Notes: generated by a model not told the origin, from the letters alone. DNA of 64,000 nucleotides from Limonium bicolor (GCA_023374045.1 CM041776.1:39252171-39316170), one strand, 5' to 3'; shown: positions 12,301-23,782, counted from the stretch's first letter. Program-made: numbers and translations.

Positions 12301-13489
12301 TTATCCATGTTGTTGAAATGGAATGTGATTTTCCCTGATGCGTCTAACCGAGTTAGTGACACAATGTGATGTATGTATGTGATAAGTTCCATAACGGAAC
12401 CTCTAACTAATAAGTATGTTATGTATGGTGAGGAATCCGGTCGTTCCGGTCGCGCGTGTTGTTTGAGAGTTGATGAATATATGTGAATTAACTCCCACTC
12501 TGGTATGTTAGGGTTGTTTATCCTTCTTGGATGTTCGACCTCCCACTAGCTTAGCCAAAGCTTACCTACCCGACCTCCACATCGGGCTAGGGGGAAATTA
12601 TGTGAAATGTTGGTAGGGTGTTGAGGCCTATGTTCGCTTCGACTCCCTCTTTACTATGTTACGGTTGTTTTTCCTCCTTGAATTACAACCACCCACAAGC
12701 TTAACCAAGGCTTACCTACCTCATCATTATTGGAGCTAGGGGGAAATTGTGTAAGGTGTGATCGGTCCTATATGAGGCCGCCACACCTAAGTAAAGAAAA
12801 TGTATGTATGCTGTGCTCGGGCTTATATCACCCCGGCACTCCCTAAGTGAAGTCTATGTTCTCTAAGAAGAACGGAACTAAGTTGTGTGTATGTTATCAA
12901 GTGAAGGTGTTGTTATGTTGAGTGTACTAATCTTGTGTTTGTGTCTTACTAATGGATGTTTGCTTTTAAGCATGAAGTATGTGTGTAGTTGTGTATGTTT
13001 AAAATAAAATCAATCGCATGCTAAGAAGACAATTAGTTGTGCGTGGCCCGGTAGCATGCGGGCTGCGGGATTACCATACCAGCAAAGGTGCTGAGCCCCT
13101 GGGGGGCCACCCTTTCTTCTTTCCTGTTTCAGGTACAAGAACTGGAAGCCGTTCGAGAGTAGGACGGGGTAGTTGTTTTGTATGTGGGCGTTCATGCAAA
13201 TTGTGTAAGTATTGTAGGTGTAGTAAGACCGAAATTGTATCGGCGTTAGTTGGTAATTACTCGGTACAGTTGTAATGTAAGTGTATAATGATTGTTGGAC
13301 ATGGAACGGGATTTATGTGTAGTTGCTCGGGAGTTTAGTCCATCAGACCGGTACAATGTGTGTATGTTAGCCTTGTTAGCCACGTGGGTGGCTAACGGCG
13401 TGTAACACCAAGGAGTTAAGTTATGTTATGAGTTATGATTTCCGCTGCAAGGTGTTGTTAAGGGTGTTGTTAGTAGTTGGGGTGTTACA
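9330..13489 (+). repeat. LARD 3' LTR
   Basis: Direct repeat of 162-4320, 4160 bp, followed by the CTTTA duplication at 13490. Differences from the 5' LTR that can be read by eye are mostly one- or two-base insertions and deletions, with few substitutions. That fits a young insertion, or uncorrected sequencing indels. Confidence 0.93.
11451..11633. repeat. GC-rich hairpin array in LARD 3' LTR
   Basis: Second copy of the three-unit GGTCCGGGACC palindrome array at 2285-2467, with only small length differences. Confidence 0.85.
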
Positions 13490-15785
13490 CTTTAACTAGA
13501 ATTGGTTGTTTCTTAACTCATTGTTTATCTTTGTTGGGTCAAAAGTAACCCTAGCCAATGAGCTATTAACTTCATTGGTTTAAATAAACATCATTTCTTA
13601 AATTTGGGATTTAAGAGATCTCACCACATCATCTTAATCTGGCCTCCCACCTTGAACTGTAATCCAAGGTGGTCGAGTCTATATGTCGACTCTAGGCGAC
13701 AAGTCATAGACGAGTCTCAAGCGGAAGTCGGATCTAATTCAGATACCGACCCCCTTTCCTTAACATGCATGACCAAAGCCAGTCCCGGATTCCTCAATCC
13801 CCCCAAGTTCTAGTTAGTAGAAAGTCTTAAAAACGAAGAGTTAGTTAAACCTTTTTCGGGTATTAACCAACCAACAATTAGGAAGTGCAATCTTATCTCA
13901 ACCATTGTTTACCAAACATAGTTAGTAACTAACCTCAAAGTCAAGTGTGTTAGTACTATGCAAACACACAAGAAACTTAATAGTCCGGTTGCATGCTTTA
14001 TCTTGTTTTAGTCGAAACATATAAACAATTAGCACACAATCCGAGAGACACCTCGTTAGCAAGCAGGCTACAAGAAAACCATACCGTACACCATCGGTTG
14101 TTCGGTTCTTTAATCCCCTTCTGAGTCCAAACTCTCAAATCCTAAACATTCATCCAACTTAGGTTGTTAATTACTTCCAAATTACTTAGCTTACTTAGCC
14201 ATTAATGATCCCCAACTAATAACCACTAAGTCCTTATAAACTTAACCTTAAACACTTAATTCATTTTACTTAGCTTAATTCCTTAAGTTCTTATATGCTT
14301 ACCTTTCTAATCATCATTACCCTCCTTATGGTGGACTACTAATGCCACTCTTTCTTTTCTATTTTTTTTATAAGGGCCGACCGACCCACCGACCGACCCA
14401 ACCCCCTTGGGTCGTTCGGAGACAGAAACTTCTCTGACTGAAATCTTACACTCGACTGACCCACGACCGGCCCAACACTCTTGGGTCGGTCGAAGTCAGA
14501 AACATCACCCCTTGGAAATCATAGTCAGACCGACCTAGCCAGGGTCGGTCCACTGTAGACCTTTTCCCAAAATGCTCAATCCACTCTAATTCTTTCCACA
14601 AGTGTCTTAGTATATTCTAACATCATCTTGGCACATTAAACTCTCTCCTAACTCATTGCTAAACCTTCCAATAAATCCCTTGATCATTTCCTCAACTTCT
14701 TACAAGAATTTCTAACACTTAACACTTAGCTCGTTACACTTCCAACATCTCAATTTTCCTAAAACTTCAACTAACCAAAGTGTTTCCTTTTATGCCATTT
14801 CCACCACTTCATAAGCATCTTTGTTCATCCATCTTTACTTTAAACCAAAATAACTACTCCTCAAGCATTATTTCTCATTCCCACTCCCTTTACTCAAAAT
14901 TCCCAAGGTTATACACCTTAGTTCACACTTACACTTTCACAAAACATTATACCTTATTTTACTTCAAACCTTACACTAGTTTTACAACTTCTCTTATCAT
15001 GGTTTTGGTACTTTAAATTCACCATCCTATCTTATAGTTCCTCCTAGACATCTCTAGGTCAACCTAACACCCAATGAACACCTTAACTCATTTATTTCCA
15101 CCCATTTAACCATTAGTGGTGCCTAGTACAACCTAGGTCATAATACTTCATTTAAACACTTAAAACATCTTGTTTCTTCATTAAATTTTGACATGGTCTC
15201 CCTAACACTCTCTTAAACCAAAACATCTAGTTTTTTTCATCCTTAAGCAATCGAGAATACTCAAATCCTCATACAACTTTCTCTACACACAATTTACATC
15301 CAAACTACACTACATCATAATGTAGTGCATAAAGTTAATTTGCTTGGCACTTAGGCCCTTAAATGACTTGGCTCTTAGGCCCATTGATTTAGGCTTTCTA
15401 ATGTGATACTAAGTAGTACACAAGTTGATTAAGGTGTAATCATGGGCATTTAGCCACTCAAAACCTCTTTCCAAGATAATTTTTCAAAAATGTGCTTTAC
15501 GAATCCTTAAAGCACAATTTGTGTTTTAACTTGTTTTTGATGTTTTATTTCTTTAGTAATTGATTTAACATGTCAATTAGCATGTTACTAAGGTCTAAGA
15601 AGGATATTTGGGTGTTAATCAAAGTTACTCCAAGCTTAGAGCATGTTTTTGCTTAAATTGCTCTTATGGTGTTTCCTTGTGTTTTCTATGGTTTAAATTT
15701 TTTCCTAATGTCTCTAAGGCATGTTTTAGCCTTCTTATATCTTATTTTAACATCTAAAAATCATAGTTAGGTTTGGGGTATTTCA
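13490..15785 (-). mobile_element. Element D LTR, right fragment (antisense Tekay-type LTR)
   Basis: Ends GGGGTATTTCA at 15785, the reverse complement of the TGAAATACCCC LTR start used by the LARD and element B. At 13990-14090 it shares CATGCTTTATCTTG and CAAGAAAACCATAC blocks with those LTRs, in reverse. No polypurine tract lies beyond 15785, so this is the 5' LTR or a solo LTR rather than a 3' LTR. The LARD inserted into it. Confidence 0.7.
14376..14560. repeat. GC-rich hairpin array in element D
   Basis: Three spaced units built on GACCGACCCA and TGGGTCGGTC inverted pairs. The layout matches the LARD array but the core word differs (GGTCGGTC instead of GGTCCGGAC). Confidence 0.7.
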
Positions 15786-16352
15786 CCTAAGCATTAAGCA
15801 CAAATCTACCCTAAGTTGCAATGAGAATATCTTCTCAAAAATCCGTTGAAAACCGGCTAACATTGATTTAATCCAAACAGTATTGATTTCTACTTCTGGA
15901 AACCCCGTCCAAAGAAATTCACACTAACGCTAAACTAATCGGTGATATCAGACCAACAAATTCAATATAATGACAATTGATTAGAGCAAACCCTAATCAA
16001 ATTCCTAATTTAACAAAGACAAGCTTAAAGACCATAATCGCTCAATAATCATCTTTAATTAAGAACAAGGAATTAAATACAATGGAGTTTAGGGATTTAG
16101 GGCAAAATCCTAATCCCTAGCTACAACGAGACTACTCAAGCATGATAGAAGTAGAGAGGAGATAAGAGAGAGAAATGGCGATGAATAAGGTGTGAAGCTT
16201 AAATGGAGATGGAGCTCTTTAGTTAATTGAACGAGGTCCTTGAGATAGACAACCCACTTCATCACTTTTCCCGTAAAATGATAGGTATACTACCTAGGTG
16301 AGGTATACTACCTAGGTGCAGAGGTAGTGACATATTTTTCTGCTACACCTGC
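15786..16352. other. Unassigned retroelement remnant
   Basis: No gene seen. The last ~130 bp (16218-16352, from AATTGAACGAG to CTGCTACA) match the end of the probable solo LTR at 18817-18927, so this is probably the 3' part of a second, truncated copy of that LTR. Its last ~100 bp include a local GGTATACTACCTAGGTG duplication. Confidence 0.5.
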
Positions 16353-16815
16353 TAAACTCGAAGCATTTTCTGATGCTGACTGGACAAGTGACATCACAGA
16401 CAAAAGATCTACCACCAGTTATTGTGTTTATTTTAGCAAATCTCAAATCTCATGGTAATATAAAAAGAAACTATGGTAGCTCGATCCACTACCACAGCTG
16501 AATACCAAGACATGGCCTATGCTACATGCAACGTAATATGGCTATAAAACCTCCTCGGTAAGTTAAGAATTCGCTTACCTCAATCTCTTATGCTATGGTG
16601 CGACATTGGGAGCCACATACCGCGCAGCGAATCAGGAGTTTCATGCTCGAGCCAAGCACATTGGTTTAGACTTCTATTTTGTCTATGAACATGTGCACAA
16701 TCGATCTCTTCAAATATCCTTGTATCTATGAAGCTGGTCAAGTTACAGATGTGCTGCTGAAGCCATTGTCATCTCTTCATTTCTTAATTCTTTGCTCTAG
16801 ACCAGGCTTGCATTC
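16353..16815 (+). pseudogene. Ty1/copia RNase H and pol C-terminus, broken
   Basis: Conceptual translation gives the copia RNase H landmarks in order: FSDADW, a TDKRSTTSYCVYF stretch, SQISW, then, after stops and frame changes, [14 protein letters not shown] and FVYEHV text and a degraded DVLxKPL-like end. In active copia elements this domain removes RNA from the RNA/DNA hybrid. Several stops and frameshifts show it is dead. The upstream RT and integrase are missing, and the fragment abuts an unrelated LTR end at 16352. Confidence 0.75.
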
Positions 16816-16832
16816 ATTCGGAGCGCAAGGGC

Positions 16833-17060
16833 ATAATTGCGAGATAACAAAAGCTCAATATAAAACTGAACCCAATTCAATAAAATGATGACTGGAAACA
16901 AAGCTCAACTAATCCTGATGTAATTTGTAATTGCTACTATGTGTTTTGATGCCTTGTACACTAGTATAAATACTTTACAACTAGGTCATGTATGAGAACA
17001 TTTAATATAAATAATTTATTTCTTGGGATCTCAGTCGCCACTGTTCCAGCAGTTTCGACA
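16833..17060 (+). mobile_element. Copia LTR (start approximate)
   Basis: Short AT-rich segment following the copia pol end and a purine-rich GAGCGCAAGGGC stretch. It ends TTTCGACA at 17060, directly before a Met-tRNA primer site. The right end is firm; the left end is inferred from the purine stretch. Confidence 0.6.
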
Positions 17061-17277
17061 TGGTATCAGAGCTGAAGAAATAGTAGGCCTATACTTGTTG
17101 TTCATGTTGTCCTTCTCCTTTCTACATTTATGTCATCAAATTCTACCTTATCTGCACCTTAAACTATGAGTAGTGGCTGGTTGAGACCAGAAACTGAGAT
17201 ATGCAGCCAGATGTTGGGTGACAATAATCTCCCTTTCAATGCGCATGCATCAACTCATTGTCTTCAGATCAAAAAAT
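17061..17277 (+). pseudogene. Copia primer site and gag start, truncated
   Basis: TGGTATCAGAGCTGAAG at 17061 is a Met-tRNA primer site directly at the LTR end. About 70 nt later (17130) comes an ATG whose frame reads like a copia gag N-terminus, with a stop after about 10 codons, and the sequence is cut off by the solo LTR at 17278. A pol end, LTR, primer site and gag start in that order indicate two joined copies sharing one LTR. Confidence 0.6.
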
Positions 17278-18927
17278 TGATAAGTGTGAAATACATCTAT
17301 TTTTAGGGCTTTAATTCTTCCCATTTTCATAACAATTCATGTCGTATTTCTCACTTATCATATGTTTTTCCTCATATTTATATTTTGATGTGAACTGATA
17401 CATTTTATGTGTCTAATGCAGTGAAAAGTCTATAAAATGTATAGATTTTCTCATGAGGATTCCAACGCAACAAACGGGGGGCAAAACGAAGCTAAAACGA
17501 AGAATCTAAGCCCCGTCGAAGTTAGCAGGCTGAGACAAGTGTTAGACACGTCTGGACTTCCGTCTGGACAACTTGGGTCGGACAACACACTTTCATCCAG
17601 GTTTCCTAGCTGGACGCCTAGCCGAACGCTTCAAGGAGGAAGATGTTTAGAGACGTTCGGACGCACAACCGGACGCCACTAGAAGGAAACTTTCTGCGTG
17701 ACGCCTATAGAGACATCCGGACTTGCTCAGCCGGACGCAAGTCCGGACGCGACCAATTAAGCAATCGATGAAGATTTTCCAGAGACGTCTAGACTTGCTC
17801 ATCCTGACGCAAGTCCAGACGCGACCGGCAGAAGAGTCCCGACACATTTTTATCAAGTTTAAAAGGTAAATAATTTCTTTTATCTAAAGTGGATCGCTGC
17901 TTCTATATAACGAGGATGGACGAGATACATCGATTATTCACGTCCCCAAGAGAGAGGCTCTCTCCTCTAGCTCACTCTTATACAACATCACCACCACGTT
18001 TACATACCAGATACCATTCTCTTCACTACGACTCATCAGCCACCATCACCCATCGACACCTTCATCACACACCACTACGTCCATCCATAAATTCATCACC
18101 ACCACCACACATCACCATACCACCACCATTTCCACATATTATTTTCGTTACTTATTAATGTTTTCTCTTTTATTTATATTATTTTTTATGTTTATGTTTG
18201 AGTAGTTAGACTAGCTCCCCGGATTGGGGTAGCAAACCGGATCTTTACATTTATTTTGTAATCTGTTCTCCAATTATAATTGCAGTAGTTTAATTCCTAT
18301 TCTTCATGCGCTTTAATTCTCTAGCTAATTATTAAAGTAATATTTGTAGTTTTCTAATCAAAATGCGGTGCTAAGATTAGTTAACAAGACATAGGAAGTT
18401 AAACCAGATTAACGGCTAAAAGCATGGTTTGCTTATAGGTTAATCTGTCTCTAATAGCAATTGGTTATAATGCGATTGGTTAGAATTGACTTAGGCATGG
18501 TTTACGGCTTGTTATTTCTACCATTGAATTCGTTTACAGGGACCGGTCAACGGTTTATTAAGATTTCTGAGTTTATTCCAGAATTAGGGAAAGTTTATTA
18601 TAGATTAATAAAGCGAAGGTTTAGAACAATCTGGGTGCTTCCTTATTTTAAAGTTTCAATCTTTATTTCTTTATTTAGTTTATTTTTACCGTTTTATTAT
18701 TGTGTTATTTTATATTTGTTTGTTGAGTCTTTCTTTTTATTAAATTAAGTAAAACTTGAAAAAGTGACATTTCTTGTTTTCTTAGTTTAGCTTCTCAGTT
18801 AGTTAATAAATTGTCAATTAATTGAACGAGATCCCTGAGATCGACAACCCCCACTCAATTCACTATTCCGTAAAACGATAGGTACACTGCCTAGGTAGAA
18901 GTATAGTAACACATATTTCTGCTAGCA
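17278..18927 (+). mobile_element. Probable solo LTR (ends approximate)
   Basis: Begins TGATAAGTGTG and ends near CTGCTAGCA. No gene inside. It carries a GC-rich hairpin array (17543-17826) and pyrimidine-rich text at 17940-18150. Its last ~110 bp are repeated at 16218-16352, which supports the right boundary. Flanks AAAAT and CAAAT are an imperfect match, so a target duplication is not proven. Tat/Athila-like LTRs can look like this, but the lineage is not established. Confidence 0.5.
17543..17826. repeat. GC-rich hairpin array in solo LTR
   Basis: Repeated units containing CCGGACTTGCTCAGCCGGAC and GCAAGTCCGGACGCGACC-type words, with AGAGAC-led linkers. Core words TCTGGAC, CCGGAC and GTCCGGAC pair with each other. 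Same design as the arrays in the LARD and in elements B, D and E. Confidence 0.75.
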
Positions 18928-20361
18928 CAAATCTTAGATCAAAAGTTAAGGATACATTTGTTTTGGGTGGGCAAATGAAGTGAAATGAAGAAAGGGGGCT
19001 AAAATGGATAGAAAAGAAATCACTTTGATTTTCATGATTGTTTGTTGTGTAAGAGAAAAAGAAATAAATGACCCGGTCAACAGCTGCTGGTCAATGGTCA
19101 AACACCACCGACCATAGGTCAATGACCACCGTTGCTAGTGTACACTTTAAGATAAATATAAATACCATACATATTAATTACATTATTATTGAAAAAAAGG
19201 CAAATTCAAATTTTTTTGCAACATAGATATAATGATAAAAAATATAATTGATAAAGTATACTCAATTTAGAAAATCAAACGTATAGTTTAAGAATCTCAT
19301 TAAAATTTCGCAAATTAAAATTATTGATTAAGAATCTATTTAATTATATCATACTAGTTAAAATCTAAGATTATATAGATATTTTAAAAGATTTAATTTT
19401 TAAACAAATATGATTTAAATATTAAAAACAATCAATTTTGTGAATTCAAATTAGACGGTTGAAACCTTTTAGAAACATTTTTTTTCAATGTTTACAAAAT
19501 CTGTTTGTCTGGGCCTTTCTTGAATAAAGTGGGTTATGTGGTGGGTTATGTTTGATGTGAAAGAAGGGAAAATAATTCATGGCTATAGCTGACTATAGCC
19601 AACTTCGCTACATCCAGGAAGAGATATGTGAGGGAGGGGACCGAGCGAGCACGCATGCGTTTGATTTCTTTTTTTTTATCATAAAACCTTTAAATTATTG
19701 TAACTTTTAATATATAGGTCCAAAATGAAAATTATTATATCATTGTTCATATAAATTCAAGCTCTTTAAAACAAGATCAGTCATGGATATGTTTTGACAA
19801 CTTTTTTTAAAATTATTTTTACATGTATATGATGATACGCTAAAATGATAATATGATTCATTATTTTGTATTATGATTCATTAAAATTGATATTATGATT
19901 CATTAAGTAATAAGTGGTGAATTCGATGTTTTTATACTTTAATGTGATGATGTACATATTTTAATGTGAGAATGTACATGTTTCTATGTGAAGATATACA
20001 TATTAAAATGTGAGAATGTACATGTTCAATTATCTGAATGTATATGTTTTAATGAATATCTGTACAAGTATGTATGACCATCTGTACAAGTTTTCTCCCT
20101 TATATGTACACGTTTTAATCTAAGAATGTACATATTTAATGATTCGTATATGTTTATGTGACTATCTGTATGTTTTTAATGCGAGGATATACATGTTTTT
20201 ATGTGAGGATGTATATATTTTAATGAATATTTGTACATGTTTGTATGATCATTCATACAAGTTTTATTTTATGTTATATGCACTATAACCCTTACAGCAT
20301 CCATTATACTTTTCTGTAAAAAAAAAAAAATCAGTTGACACATCAGTGGATGGATTGCTAC
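18928..20361. other. AT-rich intergenic spacer
   Basis: No gene found. It holds a diffuse tandem repeat (19926-20270) and an ~80-bp block (19849-19926) that recurs inverted at 44523-44612. The remainder shows only AT-rich text with stops in all frames. Confidence 0.6.
19926..20270. repeat. Degenerate minisatellite (GTACAT... AATGTGA)
   Basis: About ten imperfect units of 25-40 bp around GTACATGTTTTAATGTGAG-like text, with drift between units. Confidence 0.65.
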
Positions 20362-20526
20362 CAGTGGCGGACGCAAGGGGGGTTGTGGGGGGACACCGGC
20401 CCCCTGAAACTTTTGAAAATTTGTAAAATGTTCTTATAAAATTTTGACAAATATAAAATAACATAATGTTTTAAAGAATAATAGTGTCAAAATTTTTTTA
20501 CCCCTAAATAAAAGTTCTGGGTCCAC
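20362..20526. mobile_element. hAT-type MITE, 165 bp
   Basis: Starts CAGTGGCGGACGCA and ends TTCTGGGTCCAC, an eroded version of the CAGTGGCGGACCCAG-type termini seen in plant hAT MITEs. GATTGCTAC stands on both sides (20353-20361 and 20527-20535), a clear target duplication of 8-9 bp. No coding capacity. Confidence 0.8.
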
Positions 20527-20535
20527 GATTGCTAC

Positions 20536-22131
20536 ATCCAGATGTAGTAGTTAAGACATGCCGAAAAAAAAAACGTAAATATCTAATAGGGTAATTTTAG
20601 AAACTTTGTACATTGTACTGTACTAATTAGTAGTGTACCGTAAATAGGACTAGTGAATGATAATCGTCAGGCCCCCTTACCCTGCTCGGCACTCAGTTTC
20701 AGCCGTCAGTGTTTCATTTATGGTTGTTGGTGGGCCTAATGAAAATAGACCAGGCTGTACTAACCAACATAAGTCATGTTGAGATACGGCCCACTGCACA
20801 CATGAGGCATGCATTTACCTTACCACTTGCCAAGGTCGCTGTCTTGTCTTCTTCCGCGAGTACATCAGACCAACAGACCTAGATCGGTGAACACATCACA
20901 TGGCTGGCTACGACGGACGAGCGGTTAGAATAATGTTGGACGTTGCTAGAGGGGTGATGGTGATGGTTTTTGCATACGCGCAATTCACTTATGTATTAGA
21001 CAATTATGCAGTTAATGTATCTATCTTTGTTTGTTTCAAAAAATCTTGGACAGTCAAATGGAATATTATTGATGTTTGTTCAAATAAATTATACTAAACC
21101 GAATGCTCTTAATTTTAATAATTTACTATAAAAATATTCTTTTTATATCTTTCTTTTATAGAACAACCGTTCCCTTAAATTATAATAAGGTTATTTTATA
21201 TTCTTATATTATCATTTGCATTATATAGCAATAACTATACAGGTATGCTATTCAGTTTATATATATATAATATATATTTTATATATATATATATTTTAAT
21301 AATTAACAAAGATACTAAATAATAAAAATTATATCTATTTAAAAACAATAACATAAAATACAAAAATTATAAAAGTAAAAAATGAGAATAGAATAAACAA
21401 ATGAAATTGGTTTTAAAATAGTGTAACAAGAGATCATAAATCTTTTATAAATGAAAGAAAAGAACATAAATAAAATATAAATTATAAAAAATTGTAAAAG
21501 CGACTAAAAATATAAATGTAATAAAGTTATATGAAAAATTTAGAAATATGGAATATACATTAATATTAAATCCATTAAAATGTAATAAAATATAACTAAT
21601 ATTTTGAAAATAAAAAAATTAAAGAAACTAACAGATATTTTAAAAAGTTATGTTGTTAACAATAAGTTATAGCTAAATGATGGAGACTACGAGATATAAG
21701 ATTTATGAATTTTTATCTATTTAGTTTTAGAACTTTAGCAAGTTTATTAGATTTTAATAAAATTAGTTAAATTTGCAAGTTTATATTTCTGAATATTTTT
21801 GATATTGTAATAATTTATGAAATTAATTACATGTACTTTTAAATTTTTTATGGTTTTACTTATCTTGATAACTGTTTTGAAATTTATGATAGTTTTTTTG
21901 TTATTATTTCATGTTTTGTTAGTTTCCCAAATTGATATGATTGTTAACTGTATTTTAAATTTTCTTACCTTTTTATGTATTTTTCTATAATTGATTTCAT
22001 GATTTTTAGTTGTTTTTGTATATTTTGATTAATTATAGAGTTTTATAGAAAAAACAATCAACTATACATCCCTAATTTTTTTTAGAACAATACATCCCTA
22101 AGATTATGATCGAAGTATACGGTAGTAGGAT
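20536..22131. other. AT-rich intergenic spacer
   Basis: No supported gene. The frame at 20900-21097 is short and without motifs. Includes a TA-repeat tract. The right part (21300-22080) is extremely AT-rich. Confidence 0.6.
21257..21297. repeat. (TA)n microsatellite
   Basis: Two runs of alternating TA separated by a few T residues. Confidence 0.9.
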
Positions 22132-22296
22132 CAGTAGATCTAGGAATTTTGTTTAGGGGTTAATTTTGTTTAGAGGGGTTAAAATTTTTGGTGACACTAT
22201 TATTTTTTAAAACATTATACTATATTACATTTTTTTAAAAATATATAAGAATATTATTTTGTAGGGGCTAAACCCCGACCCCTCCGCATCCCCCTG
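22132..22296. mobile_element. Second hAT-like MITE, ends approximate
   Basis: CAGTAGATCTAGGAATTTTG at the left and CCCCTCCGCATCCCCCTG at the right resemble the two ends of the CAGTGGCGGATCTAGG family of hAT MITEs, and the length is similar to the copy at 20362. No clean target duplication was found. Confidence 0.5.
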
Positions 22297-22499
22297 TGGT
22301 AGGGATGATAGAAAAAACTATAAAATTAGACAATTTGGGATGATTGCTAGTAGTAGAATTTAACCATACCAAGCCAGACTCATCAAATGGATCGTCCAAT
22401 AAGTTAAAATATAATTAACAAGGCTGAGGCGAGTCCTCAAGTCAACATCCTCATTCCCTCGTCCAATTCTTTTATTTCTCCTAATAATATCGTGGCTAT

Positions 22500-22640
22500 T
22501 CGTCCTCGGGGTTTTAAATTTATGATTTTCAATCAGTGTGGGGCTCCAGATATAGGCCTTCACCGCTGTCGTCGCGCCACGTGTCACTTGCACGTGAATC
22601 CCCTGACCTCTTCCGTCGTTCTTATAACCGCATTCCTTCT
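22500..22640 (+). promoter_or_regulatory. GBSSI promoter region with two G-boxes
   Basis: CACGTG occurs at 22578-22583 and 22591-22596, only 13 bp apart centre to centre. G-boxes are bound by bZIP and bHLH factors and are common in light-, sugar- and seed-regulated promoters. A weak TATA-like TTATAA is at 22622-22627. The transcription start is not visible directly. Confidence 0.55.
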
Positions 22641-22649
22641 ACTCTGCTA

Positions 22650-22797
22650 GTAATCACTGCCTCACGACTCCAAACAACCACCCTTATAGCCATTGCTCGT
22701 CCGCCAACTTCATCATCGCTGATCCTTTCTTCCACCTCCTAGCTAGATTTTGTACCCCAAATCTAGATCTAGGTATTTGGTCTTCTTCAGCTTTCAG
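22650..22797 (+). other. GBSSI 5' UTR exon (start approximate)
   Basis: CT-rich leader ending TTTCAG at 22797, followed by a GTATAA donor. GBSSI genes of many plants have a non-coding first exon and an intron just before the start codon. This agrees but is inferred from position. Confidence 0.5.
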
Positions 22798-23762
22798 GTA
22801 TAATGCTCCTTTTCTTCTCGCCCTGTTGGATTCATTATTAATATTGCTTCTTCTGATTGCCGATTTTTCAAATTCGATTGTTGATGCTCCGATTCTTATT
22901 CTTCGTCTCCGTGGCCACCAAAAGTTGATACTATTCTTGTTTTTTTTTTTTCAAGTTTAGAAACCGAATGCATGTGTTATGACCGTAATCTATTTCGCCG
23001 CTCTCAAGTCTCGGTCACTGCCCTGTGCTTTCCCAACTGATTTTTTACGTTTGACTGTAATCTTCTGTAGCTCTCTCTTGTTACCTTGGTTCTTGCCTGC
23101 CTTTTCTTCACCACTCGTCATCAACTTTCTTTCCATTTATTCCGTGGTGAAAGACTTTCTGGTTTGATCTGATCATATGTTTACCATATTTGCTAGATAA
23201 TCAATGAACAACTTTGTACCCACCAAATTGACAATTTATTTACCCAAAGGAGTATATCTATCTATTTACCCATCCATGAACAATCAAGGACCTGATTTTT
23301 CTTACTCGTACTTTTATCTTCACAATAGAAGAACAGTTGATCCTTGATCTCTCGTCTCTTTACTCCATCAATCTGAATGTTCCAACATCGAAGCGTATCT
23401 TTTCCTTGCGATCTTAAACATTTTACCTGTGGTTGACACGAGATCTCCTAGATCACTTCAAATTGCAAGTCATGGATGAAATGAGTGAATGTAATGGATG
23501 TAACTTTTTGACCAAACGGGCATCAATCACTTAAGTATATGAGAACTTCTTGGACAGAACAGTGACGCAAACTGTACTCACACAGGCACTATGGTTCATA
23601 CCCTATACTGTATACTCCCTCCGGTTTTGAATAATCAGTCCATATTCATCTCTGTACCGTCAAATATTAAAACCGGAAGGAGTATGTATTTGTATGAGAC
23701 ATAATGGAACATTTATACTCTACCTAATAAATGTTTGAAATTTTCGATGTCATGGGTACTAG
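22798..23762 (+). other. GBSSI leader intron
   Basis: Donor GT at 22798. The nearest plausible acceptor before the ATG is the AG at 23761-23762, though its pyrimidine tract is weak, so the right end is uncertain. It contains a Stowaway MITE at 23615-23682. Confidence 0.45.
23615..23682. mobile_element. Stowaway MITE, 68 bp
   Basis: CTCCCTCCGGTTTTGAATA at the left pairs with TATTAAAACCGGAAGGAG at the right, flanked by TA on each side. Termini and TA target are typical of Stowaway (Tc1/mariner-type) MITEs. It is unusually short, with terminal repeats making up half of it. Confidence 0.9.
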
Positions 23763-23782
23763 GGTAACACTACAAAGAAACA

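Larger units (their letters stand above)
162..13489 (+). mobile_element. Complete LARD-type LTR retrotransposon, non-autonomous
   Basis: A 13,328-bp element made of two near-identical LTRs of about 4.16 kb and a 5.0 kb interior. The LTRs begin TGAAATACCCC and end in TACA. The CTTTA at 157-161 and 13490-13494 is a perfect target site duplication. A primer site complementary to initiator Met-tRNA follows the first LTR and a polypurine tract precedes the second. No gag, protease, RT or integrase reading frame is visible in the interior on either strand. Long LTRs plus a non-coding interior match the published LARD class. It must be copied by proteins from another element. The similar polypurine tract and LTR termini of the chromovirus at 48462-63306 point to a Tekay-type partner (inference). 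Confidence 0.92.

Noticed and set aside
13018..13275. Cys-rich 85-codon frame in LARD 3' LTR
   Set aside because: Spans the conserved GC palindrome, is altered in the 5' LTR and has no regular zinc-finger spacing.
20900..21097. 65-codon frame between MITEs as a host gene
   Set aside because: Too short, no domain, no promoter features and AT-rich context.
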